49,148 nt of DNA from Mycobacterium colombiense (GTDB taxonomy: Bacteria > Actinomycetota > Actinomycetes > Mycobacteriales > Mycobacteriaceae): contig NZ_QMEV01000039.1 of assembly GCF_003284935.1 (NCBI RefSeq), positions 1 to 49,148 on the forward strand. Direction: 5' to 3'. Both the position numbers and the translations under genes were made by a program. Position 1 is the stretch's first letter, and the number at the start of each line of letters is the position of its first letter. The notes under the pieces are model-generated. The model saw only the letters and a list, made by a program, of their open reading frames with translations, was not told where the DNA came from and ran no database searches. Below are positions 8,981 through 16,778 of this stretch, in pieces.

Positions 8981-9382
8981 GTGAGCGATCGGACCGACGG
9001 CACGACGAACACGCTCGTCAAGGCCCTCAGCGGCGCCAGTTTCGGGCTGGGCATCGGTGAACTGGTCGCCCCGGGGAAAGTCGCCGCACTTGCGGGCGTG
9101 GATGACACCGGCCGGTCGCGGCGGGTGATCCGCGCGCTCGGGGTTCGCGAATGCGGGCATGGCGCCGCGCTGCTGGGCGGACCCGCCACGTTGGTGTGGA
9201 CCAGGGTGGCCGGAGACGTCCTTGACCTGTCCCTGCTGATTGCGGGCGTGGCGGCTCGCGGCCCGGGGCGGCGGCGTCGGGGCGCCATTTCGGCGGCACT
9301 GCTCTGCGGTATCGGCGGACTGGACCTCTACACGGCATTACGCACGAGCGGCAACGGGGATCGGCGAGGCGCTCCAGCGTGA
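8981..9382 (+). CDS. Small membrane protein of unknown function
   Basis: This 133-residue protein starts at GTG 8981 after GGGGGAGTGGAAG. Hydrophobic stretches near residues 14-35, 60-72, 76-90 and 103-118 suggest three or four membrane segments, with a basic RGPGRRRRG loop between the last two. I do not recognise a characterised family. It resembles short membrane proteins encoded beside cyclase/dehydrase genes in actinobacteria, but that is a weak impression. It lies 52 bp upstream of the DJ-1/PfpI gene and downstream of a SigF-type promoter, so a stress role by context is possible. Confidence 0.72.
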   Translation: MSDRTDGTTNTLVKALSGASFGLGIGELVAPGKVAALAGVDDTGRSRRVIRALGVRECGHGAALLGGPATLVWTRVAGDVLDLSLLIAGVAARGPGRRRRGAISAALLCGIGGLDLYTALRTSGNGDRRGAPA

Positions 9383-9434
9383 CGAGCGCGGTGAGCGGGA
9401 AGAAATCGGTGATCGCAAGAAAGGAGATCGACGA

Positions 9435-9989
9435 ATGTCAAATGAGTTGCAAGGCAAGAAAATTGCGATTTTGGCGGCCGACGGAGTGGAAAAAGTGGAG
9501 CTCGAACAGCCGCGTGCGGCGCTGCAGGAAGCCGGCGCCCGGGTCGAGTTGCTGTCCCTGAAGGACGGCGAAATCCAGGCGCGTAACCACGATCTGGAAC
9601 CGGCGGGAACGTTTGCCGTCGACCGCAAAGTATCCGAGGCCTCCGTGGACGACTTCGACGGCCTGGTGCTGCCGGGCGGCACGGTGAACCCGGACAAACT
9701 GCGCATGGACAGTACCGCGGTGTCCTTCGTCCGTGATTTCGCCGAATCGGGCAAGCCGGTGGCGGCCATCTGTCATGGCCCCTGGACGCTGGTGGAAGCC
9801 GGTGTGGCAGTGGGCCGGACGCTGACCTCGTACGCCAGCATCCGCACCGATCTGCGCAATGCGGGCGCCCACGTCGTCGACGAAGAGGTCGTGGTGGACG
9901 GCAACCTGATTACCAGCCGCTCCCCCTCGGATCTTCCGGCCTTCTGCGCGACGATCCTCAAGCAATTCGCGCAAACGACCACCGGCTGA
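9435..9989 (+). CDS. DJ-1/PfpI family protein (protease/deglycase-like)
   Basis: This 184-residue class I glutamine-amidotransferase-like protein is of the PfpI/YhbO type. The nucleophile elbow AICHGPW holds Cys113-His114. The family motif DGLVLPGGTVNPDKLR is near residues 75-90 and a supporting Glu is in the GVEKVELEQP segment. Family members act as general stress proteins, glyoxalase/deglycase or peptidase; the exact activity here is not decidable. ATG 9435 has a good ribosome binding site, AAGGAG at 9421-9426. It probably shares a transcript with the 8981 gene. Confidence 0.9.
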   Translation: MSNELQGKKIAILAADGVEKVELEQPRAALQEAGARVELLSLKDGEIQARNHDLEPAGTFAVDRKVSEASVDDFDGLVLPGGTVNPDKLRMDSTAVSFVRDFAESGKPVAAICHGPWTLVEAGVAVGRTLTSYASIRTDLRNAGAHVVDEEVVVDGNLITSRSPSDLPAFCATILKQFAQTTTG

Positions 9990-10010
9990 CCGCGACTTTT
10001 CGGCCGGTCC

Positions 10011-10036
10011 GTTTGAATCCGCCGGTTTGCGGGCAT
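10011..10036 (+). promoter_or_regulatory. Possible SigF-type promoter before the methyltransferase gene
   Basis: GTTT at 10011-10014 and GGGCAT at 10031-10036 are separated by 16 nt. The -10 box has C in place of the usual T (GGGTAT), so this is a one-mismatch candidate. It would transcribe 10093 and the coupled CDGSH gene. Confidence 0.4.
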
Positions 10037-10092
10037 TATCCCGCCAAGCCGTGATCAGCGGCAATCCTCGTAGGGATCTTGAAAGGCCAACA

Positions 10093-10782
10093 GTGACAAC
10101 CACGTATCCCGAGCCCGCTGTTTCACCGGTGCCCAACGTGTACCAGCCGCAGGAGGACTCCCGTTTGCTGGTGGATGTGATGCACGACTCCGGCCTGATC
10201 CCGGGACGTCGTGTGCTCGATCTGTGCACCGGCAGCGGGTTCGTCGCGATCGCGGCTGCGGCAATGGGATGCGCCAGCGCCACCGCCTTCGACATCTGCC
10301 CGCAGGCGGTGCGTTGTGCCAGGGAAAACGCGGCGGTGGCGGGCGTGCAGGTCGACGTTCGCGAGGGCTCCTGGAGCGCGGCGGTGGATGACGCGCCGTT
10401 CGACGTCGTGGTGTCCAACCCGCCCTATGTGCCCACTCCGCCCGGCGCCGAGGCGGACGAGATCTGCCCGGCCGCGGGACCGTCCTGGGCCTGGAATGCG
10501 GGCGCGGATGGCCGGATGATCCTCGATCCGCTGTGCGAGACCGCGCCAAAGTTGTTGCGCGACGGTGGATCGCTGCTGCTGGTCCATTCGGCGCTGTCCG
10601 GCGTGCAGCAGTCGCTGGACGCCCTGAAGTGGGCCGGGATGGACGCGAAAGTGATTGCGTCCAAATGGATACCGTTCGGTCCGGTGATGTCGTCGCGGGC
10701 CGAATGGCTCGAGGACATCGGCCTGATCCCGCGCGGCCGGCGCGAAGAAGAGCTGATCGTCATCCGCGCGGAGAAGCGATGA
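10093..10782 (+). CDS. PrmC/HemK-like SAM-dependent methyltransferase
   Basis: This is a 229-residue Rossmann-fold methyltransferase. The SAM motif VLDLCTGSGFVAIAAAAMG is near residues 43-61 and the catalytic NPPYVP motif near 110-115. NPPY is typical of enzymes that methylate glutamine or adenine amide/amino nitrogens (HemK/PrmC and the shorter HemK2/Mtq2 group). Without the PrmC N-terminal domain it fits the short group. GTG 10093 follows GAAAGG at 10081. The in-frame upstream start at 10027 would overlap the candidate promoter. The stop overlaps the CDGSH gene start (ATGA, 10779-10782). Confidence 0.88.
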   Translation: MTTTYPEPAVSPVPNVYQPQEDSRLLVDVMHDSGLIPGRRVLDLCTGSGFVAIAAAAMGCASATAFDICPQAVRCARENAAVAGVQVDVREGSWSAAVDDAPFDVVVSNPPYVPTPPGAEADEICPAAGPSWAWNAGADGRMILDPLCETAPKLLRDGGSLLLVHSALSGVQQSLDALKWAGMDAKVIASKWIPFGPVMSSRAEWLEDIGLIPRGRREEELIVIRAEKR

Positions 10783-11033
10783 CCGCTACCCGGGTACAGG
10801 TGGTGCCCAACGGGCCCGTGCTGGTCTCGGGCCCGGTGCGCATCGAGATGCCCAATGGCGATGTCGTCGAGTCCGACCGGTTCATGGTGGCGATCTGTAC
10901 CTGTCGGCGCAGCGACCGCTACCCGCTGTGCGACACCAGCCATCGCCGGTGCCGTCGCCTCAAAACGCCGGAACGCTCGGCTGCTCCAGCGGCCTCCGCA
11001 GCGACGTCTGATTCTGCCGCCACGACGTCATAA
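10779..11033 (+). CDS. CDGSH-type iron-sulfur domain protein
   Basis: This 84-residue protein carries the 2Fe-2S ligand pattern C-x-C-x2-S-x3-P-x-C-D-x2-H as C40, C42, C51 and H55 (CTCRRSDRYPLCDTSH). The usual Gly of CDGSH is Thr here. The C-terminal 25 residues are a low-complexity Ala/Ser/Thr tail. It is translationally coupled to the methyltransferase. Its last 74 bp overlap the convergent 3' end of the iron-containing redox enzyme gene. The small redox protein beside an iron-containing oxidase suggests electron delivery (inference). Confidence 0.88.
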   Translation: MTATRVQVVPNGPVLVSGPVRIEMPNGDVVESDRFMVAICTCRRSDRYPLCDTSHRRCRRLKTPERSAAPAASAATSDSAATTS

Positions 11034-12000
11034 TCCGTTCCGCCAGACGGTCTTCCACCGCGGCGTGCGCCCGGATCCCAAAGATGACGTCGCGCTCGAG
11101 GTGCGGCTCCTGGGCGACGAGATCGCCCACCACATCGATGCGGACGACATGCTCGTGCACCGCGTCGGCCTCGACGTGCTCGCTGTAGAACTCGACGCAG
11201 GCCGCCGGCGCCTGCAGGCGGCGCAACGCCTTCACCATGCGCTGTGACCCCGGCGGTGAGGTGATCTCCGTCGAGGCGAAGTGCCCGATCGCGGCGCCGC
11301 GCATCGCGCGGTGCAGCCCGAACAGCGACATCAGGTTGACCACCGCCAGGGATTCGGCGGGCACCGCGTCGATGTAGCCCCAATACGTCGGATCCAGTCC
11401 CGCCGCCGACAGCAGATCGGCGAACAACTGCTGGTGCAGCCGCGCGCCCTGTCCGGCGCCGTACTCGTCGAATTCGACTGCCACGAACGCCGCTTTGGCG
11501 ACTCCACGCAGACGCGGAATGGCCCACGCGTGCGGATCGCCCTCCTTGAGGTGATACAGCGAGCGGTGCACGAAGTATTCGCACATCTGCTGCCACGTCC
11601 CGGTGTCGCGCAGGTAGTAAGACGGGCCGGTGCCGTCCACGGGTTCGACCGTCAGCGCTTCCATCTCGGCCGCCGCCGTCTGGTCGGGGTCGATGTGTCC
11701 GACGTCGCGGCGCACACCGGCCAAAAACGCGCGTTCCAGTTCGGCGCGCAGCCCCAGCAACGCGGGGTTCCATTCCCAGGCGGGATCCACACCGTTGAGG
11801 CCCTGGTAGTGCAATTCGTAGCACATGGACAACGCCAGCTGCAGATCCAGCCCATAGGGATCGGAATCGCGCGCGGACGCGCCGATGCGCGCCAGGTGAT
11901 CGCCAGAGGGTGGGCCGGCCAGCGCGCAACGCACGGCTGTTGACAACGGCCCGTGCGCTGCAGGCAGGACGGGTTCGGTCATGGTCGATGCGTGGGTCAC
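10960..12000 (-). CDS. Iron-containing redox enzyme family protein (heme-oxygenase-like fold)
   Basis: This 346-residue protein resembles the heme-oxygenase-like diiron/iron-containing redox enzymes of actinobacteria. Likely metal-ligand stretches are YELHYQG, QMCEYFVHRSLYHLKEGDPH, FVAVEFDEYG and FYSEHVEADAVHEH, in which spaced Glu/His/Asp recur on helices. The substrate is unknown. GTG 12000 and ATG 11982 are both possible starts. The SigF-type promoter at 12010-12034 would begin the RNA near 12000-12003, so either a leaderless GTG or a short-leader ATG would work. The 3' end overlaps the CDGSH gene on the other strand. Confidence 0.87.
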   Translation of the reverse strand: MTHASTMTEPVLPAAHGPLSTAVRCALAGPPSGDHLARIGASARDSDPYGLDLQLALSMCYELHYQGLNGVDPAWEWNPALLGLRAELERAFLAGVRRDVGHIDPDQTAAAEMEALTVEPVDGTGPSYYLRDTGTWQQMCEYFVHRSLYHLKEGDPHAWAIPRLRGVAKAAFVAVEFDEYGAGQGARLHQQLFADLLSAAGLDPTYWGYIDAVPAESLAVVNLMSLFGLHRAMRGAAIGHFASTEITSPPGSQRMVKALRRLQAPAACVEFYSEHVEADAVHEHVVRIDVVGDLVAQEPHLERDVIFGIRAHAAVEDRLAERIMTSWRQNQTSLRRPLEQPSVPAF

Positions 12001-12009
12001 GCCGATGTC

Positions 12010-12034
12010 TACCCGCTACGCGGGGTGGGCAAAC
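12010..12034 (-). promoter_or_regulatory. SigF-type promoter before the iron-containing redox enzyme
   Basis: On the minus strand GTTT (12034-12031) and GGGTA (12014-12010) are separated by 16 nt, matching the SigF consensus. The predicted RNA start falls within a few bases of the GTG at 12000. Confidence 0.68.
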
Positions 12035-12070
12035 GGTGCGGCGGGGCCGCCATAGGGTTCCTGACCCGCC

Positions 12071-14287
12071 TCAGACGGCCGCTGACGGCAGCCGGAAGGT
12101 GATGTCGGCGGTGGTGCCGGCGGCGGTGGTGTCCAGCTCCATGGAATCGCTGAGCACCCGCATCAGCGGCAAGCCGCGGCCACCGGTACCCGGATTGGCG
12201 GCCGGCGTCTTCCACGATCCGTAATCGGTGATCCGGGTGCGCACTTCGTCGCCGGTGAGGGTGACTTCGAGCAACATCGTTCCGGCGGCGAAGCCACGGT
12301 AAGCGTGTTCGACGCAGTTGGTGCACGCCTCGTTGACCACCAGCACGATGTCCGCAGCCAGCTCTTCGGTGACGCCTCCGGCGTGCAGCCAGTCGGCCAG
12401 CCGATGCCGGATGCGGACCAATTGGTCTGCGGTCGCGACGGTTTCGATCCGCAGCGGGTTGTGCAGATGTCGGTAGATCACCATCGCGACGTCGTCGTCG
12501 TACCCCGCCGCGGGAGCCAGCTTACGAAGCACCTCATCGGCGACGGTGTCCAGCGGTGACGTCATAGTCTGCGCCAGAACGTCTGCGGCGCGGGCGATTC
12601 CGTCGTCAATCGATTCGTGCTTGCGTTCGACAAGCCCGTCGGTGAACAGCATGAGCGTCGAGCCGGGCGGCAGCACCTGGATGGTTTGCGGGCGCGGCTC
12701 GGTCCGGCGCACCGCGAGCGGCACCGACGCGCCCTCGGTCAACAGCGTGACCGCGCCGGGCTCCGGCCCGACCAGGACGGCCGGCATGTGGCCGGCGTTG
12801 CTGTACTGCAGCACCCCGGTCTCGGTGTCCAGAATCGCAAGGAACACCGTGGTGCAGTACGCATTCGGGATGAGCGATGCCGCCGAATCGAGTTGATCGA
12901 GCAGCACCGCGGGTTCGGCGCCGTTGATCAGCAACGCCCGCGCAGAGCTGCGCAGCTGCCCCATGATCGCGGCGGCGGGCAGGCCGCGGCCCACGCAGTC
13001 GCCGACGACGATGCCGATGTGGTGCTCGCCGATCGGGAGCACGTCATACCAGTCGCCGCCGATCTCCAAGGGCGGGACCGCGGGTTCGTAGCGAACGGCG
13101 AAGCCCGGCGGCGGCTGGACCGGTGGCAGCATGGCGCGCTGCAAGGTCAGCGACGTCTCACGCGCGCTCTCGAACTGGCGCACATGCTGCATCGCCAGAC
13201 TCAGGTGGCTGATCAGCACGGTGACCAGTAGCCGATCCTCCCCGCTGACCCACCGGGGTGTCCGCAGCTCCAGCCACAGCGCCAGGTCCCCGGTGCCGGA
13301 GAGCACCGCGACCAGTCCCAGCGCCTTACCCGGATTCTCGGGCGCCTCAATCGTTTTCGCCGTCAGCGGCAGTTGGTGACGTGCGTCTTGAAAGGTGTTG
13401 CGCAACCACGGATCCAGCGTGCGCCAGGACGAGGCCGAGGGCTGGCCCGCCACTTGGACGGTCGGGTCGCCTTCACCGTTGGGCCACGAGACCGCGATCA
13501 CCCGCTGCACGTCGATCGCCGTGCTGCACTCGTCGAGGGTGATCGACAGCAGTTCGTCCACGCTCTTGGCCACCGCCACCGCGGTCGCCAGGCGCAGCAC
13601 CGCGCTTTCCCGGGCCGCGAACGCACGCTCGGCGGTGACGTCACGGATCGTTCCCACGTAGGCGTCTCGATCGCTGCCGGTTTCCTTCACCGCGTTGATG
13701 CTCACCTTCACCCACGCCAGATGGCCGTCGGCATGGCGAATCGGTGTTTCGTAGTCGGCCCTACCGTGGCTCAGCACCCGGGTCATCTGTTCGGCGGCCG
13801 TCTTCGTGTCGACCAGCCAGGGGTGCGGCCACTTGTACGGCAGGCCTTCGTTGGGGAATCCGAGAATCTCGATGAAGGCGCTGTTGATCTCGACCACCGA
13901 GCCCTTGTGATCGGCGACGAAGAAGCCTTCCTGCAGGGAATTCACCAGCGCGGTACGGAATTTGTCGCGGTCGGCCAGCCCCTCGGCGCGGGCCCGCTGC
14001 TCGGCGTAGCGTCTGTTGCCGTCGATGAAGCCGCGCGTCGCGACGTCAAGCGGGACCAGCAGCTGCAGCAGGAATTCCAGCGCGATCGGCGCATCGACGC
14101 GCACGTCGTCGGAGATTTCGAAGATCAGCCGCACGTGGTGCTCGACGATGTCGAGCAGGCTGATCTGCTCCTGTAGTGCTCTGCGCCCGAGCTCGTTGCC
14201 GATCGCCAGGGTGACCTCGTCACGCGAGTCCAGATAGGTGCGTAGCGCGGCCTCGTACTGGTCGTAGAAGTCGTTGTGGCCGCTCAA
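12071..14287 (-). CDS. RsbU-like PP2C phosphatase with PAS, GAF-like and histidine-kinase-type ATPase domains
   Basis: This 738-residue stress-signalling protein begins with an RsbU/RsbR-like helical domain (about 1-110). A PAS domain follows (about 113-215, SLQEGFFVADHKGSVVEINS), then a GAF-like region (about 225-370), a SpoIIE/PP2C phosphatase (about 385-600, with GGDWYDV and VVGDCVGRG) and a C-terminal HATPase (about 610-738, VLVVNEACTNCVEHAYRG and GRGLPLMRVL). By family knowledge the phosphatase dephosphorylates a STAS anti-anti-sigma factor and the ATPase can act as RsbW-like kinase/anti-sigma. M. tuberculosis Rv1364c has a comparable PAS-phosphatase-kinase layout. It is the last gene of the rsbRST-X operon and overlaps the RsbX gene by 4 nt. 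Confidence 0.92.
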   Translation of the reverse strand: MSGHNDFYDQYEAALRTYLDSRDEVTLAIGNELGRRALQEQISLLDIVEHHVRLIFEISDDVRVDAPIALEFLLQLLVPLDVATRGFIDGNRRYAEQRARAEGLADRDKFRTALVNSLQEGFFVADHKGSVVEINSAFIEILGFPNEGLPYKWPHPWLVDTKTAAEQMTRVLSHGRADYETPIRHADGHLAWVKVSINAVKETGSDRDAYVGTIRDVTAERAFAARESAVLRLATAVAVAKSVDELLSITLDECSTAIDVQRVIAVSWPNGEGDPTVQVAGQPSASSWRTLDPWLRNTFQDARHQLPLTAKTIEAPENPGKALGLVAVLSGTGDLALWLELRTPRWVSGEDRLLVTVLISHLSLAMQHVRQFESARETSLTLQRAMLPPVQPPPGFAVRYEPAVPPLEIGGDWYDVLPIGEHHIGIVVGDCVGRGLPAAAIMGQLRSSARALLINGAEPAVLLDQLDSAASLIPNAYCTTVFLAILDTETGVLQYSNAGHMPAVLVGPEPGAVTLLTEGASVPLAVRRTEPRPQTIQVLPPGSTLMLFTDGLVERKHESIDDGIARAADVLAQTMTSPLDTVADEVLRKLAPAAGYDDDVAMVIYRHLHNPLRIETVATADQLVRIRHRLADWLHAGGVTEELAADIVLVVNEACTNCVEHAYRGFAAGTMLLEVTLTGDEVRTRITDYGSWKTPAANPGTGGRGLPLMRVLSDSMELDTTAAGTTADITFRLPSAAV

Positions 14288-14910
14288 ATCGTTACTCCCC
14301 TATGACGTGCCGCCAAAACCATCGCATCGTCGGTCTCCTTCGCGTCCTTGCCGAGGAGTCCTTCGGCGATGGCGACGGCCGAGGCCGAAAAGTCGATGTG
14401 GTCCAGGTAGTCTTCGGCGATCCCGTCGGTGCTCATCACGATCAGGTCACCCGGGCGAATCGAAACTACTTGCGCCGGCCTGATTTCCGGTATCCGGTAG
14501 CCGACGATACCGGCGGCGAGTCGTGCACTGGACCGAACCTGGATACCGGTCGGTGCTTTGGCCACCACATCGGCGGTGACATTGCCGACGCCGGCCCAGG
14601 TAAGCGTGCTGTCCGCGAAATCCACCCGTGCCAACGTCATTGCGACCCCTCTGGTGCCGGCCAGCACGCGATGGCACAGCTGGATCAAGACCTCGATGCG
14701 CTCGGACCTGGCGCGGGTGACCGCGTCGACGGCGCGCAGCGCGGCTTCCGCGGCGGGCGGCCCGTGGCCGAGCCCGTCCACCACCCCGAACAGCGCGGCC
14801 GCACCGTCGATGTCGACCGCGATGCCGCGGTCACCACAGGTGTACTCGCTGGGCAAAGGCCTACCCGCCCTTGCCCATTCGATGGGGCCGAATCGCCCGT
14901 TCTCATGCAC
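14284..14910 (-). CDS. RsbX-like PP2C phosphatase
   Basis: This 208-residue single-domain SpoIIE/PP2C-type phosphatase has metal-binding Asp motifs at TCGDRGIAVDIDG, FGVVDGLGHGPPAAEAA and MSTDGIAEDY. Stressosome operons encode RsbX, which dephosphorylates RsbR and RsbS and resets the complex after stress. Length and position right after the RsbT gene match that role. It overlaps its upstream neighbour by 8 nt and its downstream neighbour by 4 nt. Confidence 0.88.
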   Translation of the reverse strand: MHENGRFGPIEWARAGRPLPSEYTCGDRGIAVDIDGAAALFGVVDGLGHGPPAAEAALRAVDAVTRARSERIEVLIQLCHRVLAGTRGVAMTLARVDFADSTLTWAGVGNVTADVVAKAPTGIQVRSSARLAAGIVGYRIPEIRPAQVVSIRPGDLIVMSTDGIAEDYLDHIDFSASAVAIAEGLLGKDAKETDDAMVLAARHRGVTI

Positions 14911-15340
14911 GAGGGGGAACCCATTTCCACATTTCGATGACGGTCCCCTGGCCGAGGGTGGACTCGACGACCAACCGGTCCATCAGGCGGCGGGCGCCCG
15001 GCAGGCCCAAGCCCAGGCCCCGTCCGGTCGTGTAGCCGTCTTCCAACGCCCGCTCGATGTCGGCGATTCCGGGACCCTGATCTTCGGCGCGCACCACGAG
15101 GGCCTTGTGGCCCTCGCGATCGGCGATGGCGACCCGGACGGCGCCGCGGCCGGCGTAGCTGGTGATGTTCCGCGCGATCTCCGAGATCGCGGTGGCGATC
15201 ATCGTGACGTCGGTGAGCGAGAATCCCAGATCGAGGGCAAGTTGGTGGCCGGCTTTGCGGGCTTCGACGATGTCGTCGGGGTGGTCGATGGCGACGACGA
15301 TATCAGCCGCCACCGTCGAGCCCGATCGTTGACTTCCCAA
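14903..15340 (-). CDS. rsbT: RsbT-like serine kinase (GHKL ATPase)
   Basis: This 145-residue GHKL kinase has an N-box SEIARNITSYAGRG, a G1 motif EDQGPGI and a G2 region TTGRGLGLGLPGARRLMD. RsbT phosphorylates RsbS and RsbR when stress is sensed, is released from the stressosome, and then activates the RsbU-type phosphatase. The phosphatase is encoded two genes downstream. It overlaps rsbS by 38 nt, so translation is very likely coupled. Confidence 0.9.
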   Translation of the reverse strand: MGSQRSGSTVAADIVVAIDHPDDIVEARKAGHQLALDLGFSLTDVTMIATAISEIARNITSYAGRGAVRVAIADREGHKALVVRAEDQGPGIADIERALEDGYTTGRGLGLGLPGARRLMDRLVVESTLGQGTVIEMWKWVPPRA

Positions 15341-15692
15341 CTCCGCCTTGGCGATTCAGCAGTGCCAGGCCCTCCTCGAGGTCCAGCGCGGTGTTCATGT
15401 CGTCGAACGCAAGCCCCAGCTGGACCATCGCGAAGGCCACCTCGGGCTGCAGACCCACGATCACGGTGTCCGCCCCGCGTAGCCGGGTCATATGCGCGAT
15501 CGTGCGCAGCGACCGGGCGGCGAAGGAATCCATCACATCTATTGCGGTGACGTCGACGATGATGCCCTGGGCGCGGAACTGGCTGACCCGTTCCATCAGG
15601 TCGTAACGCAGACGTTCGGCGTCGGAGTCGGTGAGGGCGGCCTGTACCGACGCGATGAGGATCGAGCCCTGTTTCAGGATCGGTACTGGCAT
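15303..15692 (-). CDS. rsbS: RsbS-like STAS domain stressosome scaffold
   Basis: This 129-residue single STAS domain protein has its phosphorylatable serine in AIDVMDSFAAR (Ser56), matching B. subtilis RsbS Ser59. The family holds RsbT in the stressosome in its unphosphorylated state. ATG 15692 is 22 bp after the rsbR stop. The C-terminus carries a short Gly-rich tail (QGGVGKSTIGLDGGG). The final GVGKST looks like a P-loop fragment but lies outside any ATPase fold. Confidence 0.9.
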   Translation of the reverse strand: MPVPILKQGSILIASVQAALTDSDAERLRYDLMERVSQFRAQGIIVDVTAIDVMDSFAARSLRTIAHMTRLRGADTVIVGLQPEVAFAMVQLGLAFDDMNTALDLEEGLALLNRQGGVGKSTIGLDGGG

Positions 15693-15714
15693 GGGATGCT
15701 CGTGTCGATTGTGG

Positions 15715-16617
15715 TTATCCGGTCTGTTCGCCGGTGCGGGTGACCTCGTAGCCCAGGAGGCGTTCGGCTTCCTCGATGCCGCCTTGCAGGTCGCCGACGG
15801 CGTTCATCTTGGACAGGTCCAGCCCGATGGTCACCAGCGTCAGCGCGATCTCCGAGGACAGGCCGGTGATGATCACGCTGGCGCCCATCAATCCCGACGC
15901 GTCGACCGTCTGCACCAGGTGGTTGGCCACCGTCGAGTCGATGGTCGGCACACCGGTGATGTCGATGACCACCACCTTGGCGCGGTTGGCGCGGATGGCC
16001 CGCAGCAGCTGTTCGGTAACCTGGCGGGCGCGCTGGCTGTCCAGCACGCCGATGATCGGCAGGATCAGCAGCTGCTCGCGCACCTGCAGCACCGGCGTCG
16101 ACAGTTCGCGGATGGCCTCCTGCTGCTGGCGGATGATGCGCTCGCGTTCCTGCACGAACGACACGCCCACGGTGTTGGCGATGCGGTTGGCCGCGGGCTC
16201 GTAGGCGTCCAGCACCCGGTTGAGCATCTCGAACTCGGTCTGGTACTTCTCGAACAGCGAGCGGGCGAGCACGTCGCGCAGCAGCAGGACGATGCCGAGC
16301 ACCTCGTCGGTCTCCACCCCTCGCGGGATGATGCGTTCCGACAGGTCACGCGCGTAGGCCTGCAGCGCCTCGACGCTACCGGTCTCGAGCACCTCGACGT
16401 AGTTGTCGTAGACGGCCGTCGCCTCGGAGAAGAGTTCCTCCGGGGTCATCGCGGTGAGCAGCTCGGCCTCGGTGATGCGGCGGGCCCACTCCTCGCGCAG
16501 AACGGTCCGATTCTGCCGCAGATGCTGAACGAGCTGCGGCAACAGGCCCTCGCTGGAGATGCCGACAGTCTGCGCGACCGTGCCGGTACTGTTGAAATCC
16601 GACGGCGAATCTGACAT
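15715..16617 (-). CDS. rsbR: RsbR-like stressosome sensor/scaffold
   Basis: This 300-residue protein has an N-terminal sensory domain (about 1-150, helical, globin-like/RsbRD type) and a C-terminal STAS domain (about 170-285). Likely phosphosites are Thr174 in ELSTPVLQV, aligned with B. subtilis RsbRA Thr171, and Ser228 or Thr229 in DITGVPTIDSTVANHL. It is the first gene of the five-gene minus-strand operon. The ATG is preceded by GGGAGG. Only one RsbR paralogue is encoded here; the input signal is not predictable from sequence. Confidence 0.92.
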   Translation of the reverse strand: MSDSPSDFNSTGTVAQTVGISSEGLLPQLVQHLRQNRTVLREEWARRITEAELLTAMTPEELFSEATAVYDNYVEVLETGSVEALQAYARDLSERIIPRGVETDEVLGIVLLLRDVLARSLFEKYQTEFEMLNRVLDAYEPAANRIANTVGVSFVQERERIIRQQQEAIRELSTPVLQVREQLLILPIIGVLDSQRARQVTEQLLRAIRANRAKVVVIDITGVPTIDSTVANHLVQTVDASGLMGASVIITGLSSEIALTLVTIGLDLSKMNAVGDLQGGIEEAERLLGYEVTRTGEQTG

Positions 16618-16671
16618 CTGGCCTCCCGAGTGCCACGTCGCGCCCTGCGGTCTGCAGTTCCTTTTGCGAGA

Positions 16672-16739
16672 CTAGCCTGGGTTGTCGCGGGGCACGTGTA
16701 GAGGGCATATTCTTCTCGCAGTTCGTAACGGCAGGCTAG
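16672..16739. repeat. Spaced inverted repeat between rsbR and the STAS gene
   Basis: CTAGCCTG (16672-16679) and CAGGCTAG (16732-16739) are perfect 8-bp inverted arms 52 bp apart, inside the 161-bp divergent promoter region. They could be operator half-sites or chance. No SigF-type box was found on either strand here. Confidence 0.4.
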
Positions 16740-16778
16740 GGTTGAATCCACGCCACGGCCCAGGACAAAGGATTGCCA

